Assembly: GCA_007118045.1 (NCBI GenBank)
Contig: SKTG01000401.1
Location: 1-7,220 of the forward strand
DNA length: 7,220 nucleotides
Reading direction: 5' to 3'
From: Nitriliruptoraceae bacterium
GTDB taxonomy: Bacteria > Actinomycetota > Nitriliruptoria > Nitriliruptorales > Nitriliruptoraceae
Part shown: piece after piece, positions 6,058 through 7,220 of the stretch
How the letters are laid out: the number at the start of each line of letters is the position of its first letter
Numbering within the stretch: the stretch's first letter is position 1
Translations under genes and position numbers: made by a program
Notes under the pieces: model-generated
Seen by the model: only the letters and a program-made list of their open reading frames with translations
What the model was told of the DNA's origin: nothing
Database searches by the model: none

Positions 6058-6647
6058 CACGGCGCGTTCCCTTCCGCGCCGGCCTCGGCGACGATGACCA
6101 TGCCGGTCATCACGTGATGACCGAGACCGCAGAACTCGTTGCAGATCATCGGATACTCCCCGGGCCGGTCAGGGGTGATCTCGATCACGTAGAGGTAGCC
6201 CGGGAGCACCTGGAAGTTGAGGTTGACCGGCTGGAACGACAAGCCGTGCTGCACGTCGGTGGACGAGACCAGCAACCGATAGGTCTCACCCTCCTCGAGT
6301 TGGAGCACGGGACGGAACTGGAACTGGCTCGCCTGCAGGTAGACGTTGCTCCCGGGCGGGGGCGCGACCACCGGGACGCCCTCCATCTCGTCGACCTGGT
6401 GCTCCTCGATGAACGCGGTCGTCTCCGCCGCGAAGTCGTCGGGGTCGATGCGGTACGACTCGATCGGGGTCTGCTGGTCTCCGATGCCCATCCAGACGTA
6501 CATCCCGGTGAACAGGATCAGACACCAGACGAAGGCGATGGTCAGCCATCGCCGCTCGTCCGGCCCGAGGCGCTTCCACCACACCTTCTCGGGCGGGGTC
6601 AGCGTGTTGAGCTCCCGCTCGTCCTCAGGCGATCGGGCGTCGCTCAC
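6057..6647 (-). CDS. Heme-copper oxidase subunit II with CuA domain
   Basis: A 196-residue protein with a short cytoplasmic N-terminus, one transmembrane helix (about 34-56, LTIAFVWCLILFTGMYVWMG) and an exposed cupredoxin-like CuA domain (about 100-187). The binuclear CuA site is complete: His134 (DVQHGLSF), then Cys169, Glu171, Cys173, His177 and Met180 in CNEFCGLGHHVM. CuA accepts electrons from a soluble or anchored donor and passes them to the low-spin heme of subunit I. A single helix and small size are typical of ba3-type subunit II; A-family subunit II usually has two helices. The GTG start at 6647 has AGGAG about 7 bases upstream, and the gene lies 9 bases after the small membrane protein. 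Generic names would be coxB or ctaC. The intact CuA site argues for a cytochrome- or cupredoxin-fed enzyme, not a quinol oxidase. Confidence 0.95.
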   Translation of the reverse strand: MSDARSPEDERELNTLTPPEKVWWKRLGPDERRWLTIAFVWCLILFTGMYVWMGIGDQQTPIESYRIDPDDFAAETTAFIEEHQVDEMEGVPVVAPPPGSNVYLQASQFQFRPVLQLEEGETYRLLVSSTDVQHGLSFQPVNLNFQVLPGYLYVIEITPDRPGEYPMICNEFCGLGHHVMTGMVIVAEAGAEGNAP

Positions 6648-6656
6648 GGTGTTCTC

Positions 6657-6809
6657 CTACTGGCCCCACGTGGGCAGCTCGGCGAGCTCCCACAGGCCCC
6701 AGCCCAGGTACAGCACGCTCGGCACCACGATGCTCACGGCGAGCAGCAACCAGAGGTTGTCCAGCACCCGCTGCTGCCAAGGTGTGGGGTCCTCGGGGTC
6801 GCTGCTCAC
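6657..6809 (-). CDS. Small single-helix membrane protein, probable accessory subunit of the oxidase
   Basis: A 50-residue protein beginning VSSDPEDPTPWQQ, with one hydrophobic helix at about residues 18-40 (LDNLWLLLAVSIVVPSVLYL) and a Trp-rich end (WGLWELAELPTWGQ). It starts at a GTG (6809) with GAGGGGG about 7 bases upstream and ends 9 bases before subunit II. ba3-type oxidases carry a one-helix subunit IIa of about 34 residues that packs against subunits I and II. The size, topology and position here suggest an analogous subunit, which is inference because I see no diagnostic motif. An upstream GTG at 6962 in the same frame would give 101 residues, but the extra stretch is Arg/Pro-rich with clearly lower third-position GC (about 67% by hand count), so the short form is preferred. 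Confidence 0.72.
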   Translation of the reverse strand: MSSDPEDPTPWQQRVLDNLWLLLAVSIVVPSVLYLGWGLWELAELPTWGQ

Positions 6810-6958
6810 GCGACCACCCCCTCGGGGCCGGACCACTGCCCGTCCCGCCGCGCGGAGAGAGGGAGGGAGCGCACGGCCGACCATCGCGGAGCACGCAGGT
6901 GGAGGCCGGCAGTGGGCTCGCGGACGGAGCCACGTGAGACGGTGAGCCCGTGCGACAT
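6806..6958 (-). CDS. 50-residue ORF of unknown function at the head of the oxidase operon
   Basis: I do not recognise this protein. It runs from ATG 6958 to a TGA that overlaps the GTG start of the next gene by four bases (GTGA), the arrangement of translationally coupled genes. A perfect AGGAGG (6967-6972 on the complementary strand) sits 8 bases before the ATG. By hand count about 43 of 50 codons end in G or C, higher than the competing frame through the same bases. The product begins MSHGLTVSRGSVREPTAG, is basic (about nine Arg) and has no transmembrane helix, Cys or obvious domain. It could be a real small protein, or a leader ORF that controls translation of the downstream membrane subunit. 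The same ribosome site could alternatively serve a GTG at 6962 in another frame. Confidence 0.5.
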   Translation of the reverse strand: MSHGLTVSRGSVREPTAGLHLRAPRWSAVRSLPLSARRDGQWSGPEGVVA

Positions 6959-6966
6959 GCACCGGT

Positions 6967-6972
6967 CCTCCT
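6967..6972 (-). promoter_or_regulatory. Strong Shine-Dalgarno AGGAGG for the oxidase operon
   Basis: The minus strand reads AGGAGG here, 8 bases before the ATG at 6958 and 4 bases before a GTG at 6962. The longer spacing is nearer the optimum, which favours the 50-residue ORF. It is among the strongest ribosome sites in the window, although it precedes the least recognisable gene. Confidence 0.7.
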
Positions 6973-6980
6973 GCGTCGCA

Positions 6981-6996
6981 GCCCGGCTCCCCGGGC
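6981..6996 (-). promoter_or_regulatory. Leader hairpin upstream of the oxidase operon
   Basis: GCCCGG (6981-6986) and CCGGGC (6991-6996) form a perfect 6-bp stem with a 4-base loop. In the minus-strand RNA the loop reads GGAG, a Shine-Dalgarno-like sequence, and the stem ends 8 bases before the real AGGAGG. It may influence access of ribosomes. There is no U-tract, so it is not an ordinary terminator. Confidence 0.4.
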
Positions 6997-7023
6997 CCGT
7001 TCGAACGGCTGACCGTCCGGACG
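6997..7023. promoter_or_regulatory. Pair of related palindromes, candidate operator of the oxidase operon
   Basis: CCGTTCGAACGG (6997-7008) is a perfect 12-bp palindrome and CGTCCGGACG (7014-7023) a perfect 10-bp palindrome. Their 10-bp forms, CGTTCGAACG and CGTCCGGACG, differ only at one symmetrical base pair, giving CGTYCGRACG twice with centres 16 bp apart. They lie between a candidate -10 box and the Shine-Dalgarno sequence, where a bound repressor would block transcription. The regulator is unknown. Confidence 0.5.
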
Positions 7024-7036
7024 TGACGCGCACCCG

Positions 7037-7042
7037 ATCCTA
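7037..7042 (-). promoter_or_regulatory. Possible -10 box for the oxidase operon
   Basis: The minus strand reads TAGGAT, fitting TAnnnT, about 80 bases before the ATG at 6958. No recognisable -35 element is found 16-19 bases further upstream. If used, transcription would begin near 7030, placing both palindromes in the early transcribed region. Confidence 0.3.
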
Positions 7043-7130
7043 GCTCGCCTCCGTGCGGCAGGCGCCGACTTCTTCGGTGAGCTCCAGCGTCGCAGCTGGG
7101 CGGATCGCGTCGCTCCGGGGGCTGGGGCCG

Positions 7131-7220
7131 CTAGCCGGCCGCCTCGCTCAGGGGTTGCACCAGCACCCAGCGCCCGTGTTGGCCGCGCTCGTCCGACCAC
7201 TGGTCGACGATCTCGAGGCG
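7131..7220 (-). CDS. C-terminal fragment of a gene entering from the right edge
   Basis: An open frame from the window edge ends at a TAG (7133-7131) and encodes the last 29 residues of a protein, RLEIVDQWSDERGQHGRW followed by VLVQPLSEAAG. The amphipathic pattern and G/C-rich third positions look like real coding sequence. IVDxWxxxxGxxGRxVxVQ vaguely recalls the last strands of HATPase_c_2 (anti-sigma/serine kinase-like) domains, but this is too short to assign. It lies on the same strand as the oxidase operon, 172 bases upstream of its first ORF. The stop codon sits in a GGCCG/CGGCC inverted repeat (7126-7139). Confidence 0.55.
   Translation of the reverse strand, partial: RLEIVDQWSDERGQHGRWVLVQPLSEAAG

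Noticed and set aside
4252..6117. 621-codon plus-strand open frame opposite subunit I
   Set aside because: It is the His/Gln/Asp-rich antisense shadow of a highly GC-biased gene. It has no domain or hydrophobic pattern, while the minus strand encodes an unmistakable oxidase subunit.
6114..7043. 309-codon plus-strand open frame opposite subunit II and the operon leader
   Set aside because: It is an antisense shadow with no signal of its own; the minus-strand genes have ribosome sites, coupled junctions and clear motifs.

Overview
The window reads as chromosomal DNA from a very GC-rich bacterium, most probably an actinobacterium (Actinomycetota). The reasons are strong G/C bias at third codon positions, frequent GTG starts, tightly packed gene junctions, an nrdR gene, and a CxxCGP double-hotdog protein of a kind I associate with actinobacteria. 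I cannot name a genus.

Left part (1-1908). On the minus strand, nrdR (124-591, repressor of ribonucleotide reductase genes) is followed 18 bases later by the start of another gene that leaves the window at base 1. The beginning of that gene is a 21-bp tandem repeat encoding a heptapeptide repeat. Divergent from nrdR is a plus-strand hotdog-fold thioesterase-like gene (720-1574), apparently transcribed without a leader. A 334-base spacer follows, holding a 9-bp tandem repeat and several inverted repeats. It leads to a lipoprotein blue copper protein (1909-2289, plus strand) with a complete type 1 copper site.

Main part (2238-6958, minus strand). This is a compact respiratory operon. In transcription order it holds a 50-residue unknown ORF, a 50-residue single-helix membrane protein, heme-copper oxidase subunit II with an intact CuA site, subunit I, heme O synthase (ctaB), and a membrane protein of unknown function with a WHDHRxHWM motif. 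The junctions are 4-bp overlap, 9-bp gap, 1-bp overlap, 2-bp gap and 2-bp gap, so the whole set looks translationally coupled. The last gene runs 52 bp tail-to-tail into the blue copper gene.

How the genes fit together. Subunit I resembles the B family (Thermus ba3-like), and subunit II has one transmembrane helix as ba3 enzymes do. CtaB would supply heme O, and the blue copper lipoprotein is a plausible electron donor to CuA. The most interesting point is that subunit I keeps all six metal-binding histidines but has Gln where the cross-linked active-site Tyr should be (HGAQQ instead of HPxxY). The C-family tyrosine position is not filled either. Loss of this Tyr is a mark of nitric-oxide-reductase-like members of the superfamily, so this may be a CuA-containing NO reductase, or an atypical oxidase, rather than an ordinary cytochrome c oxidase.

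Right edge (6959-7220). The operon leader holds a strong Shine-Dalgarno sequence, a hairpin, two near-identical palindromes of form CGTYCGRACG and a possible -10 box. Upstream is the 3' end of another minus-strand gene (7131-7220).
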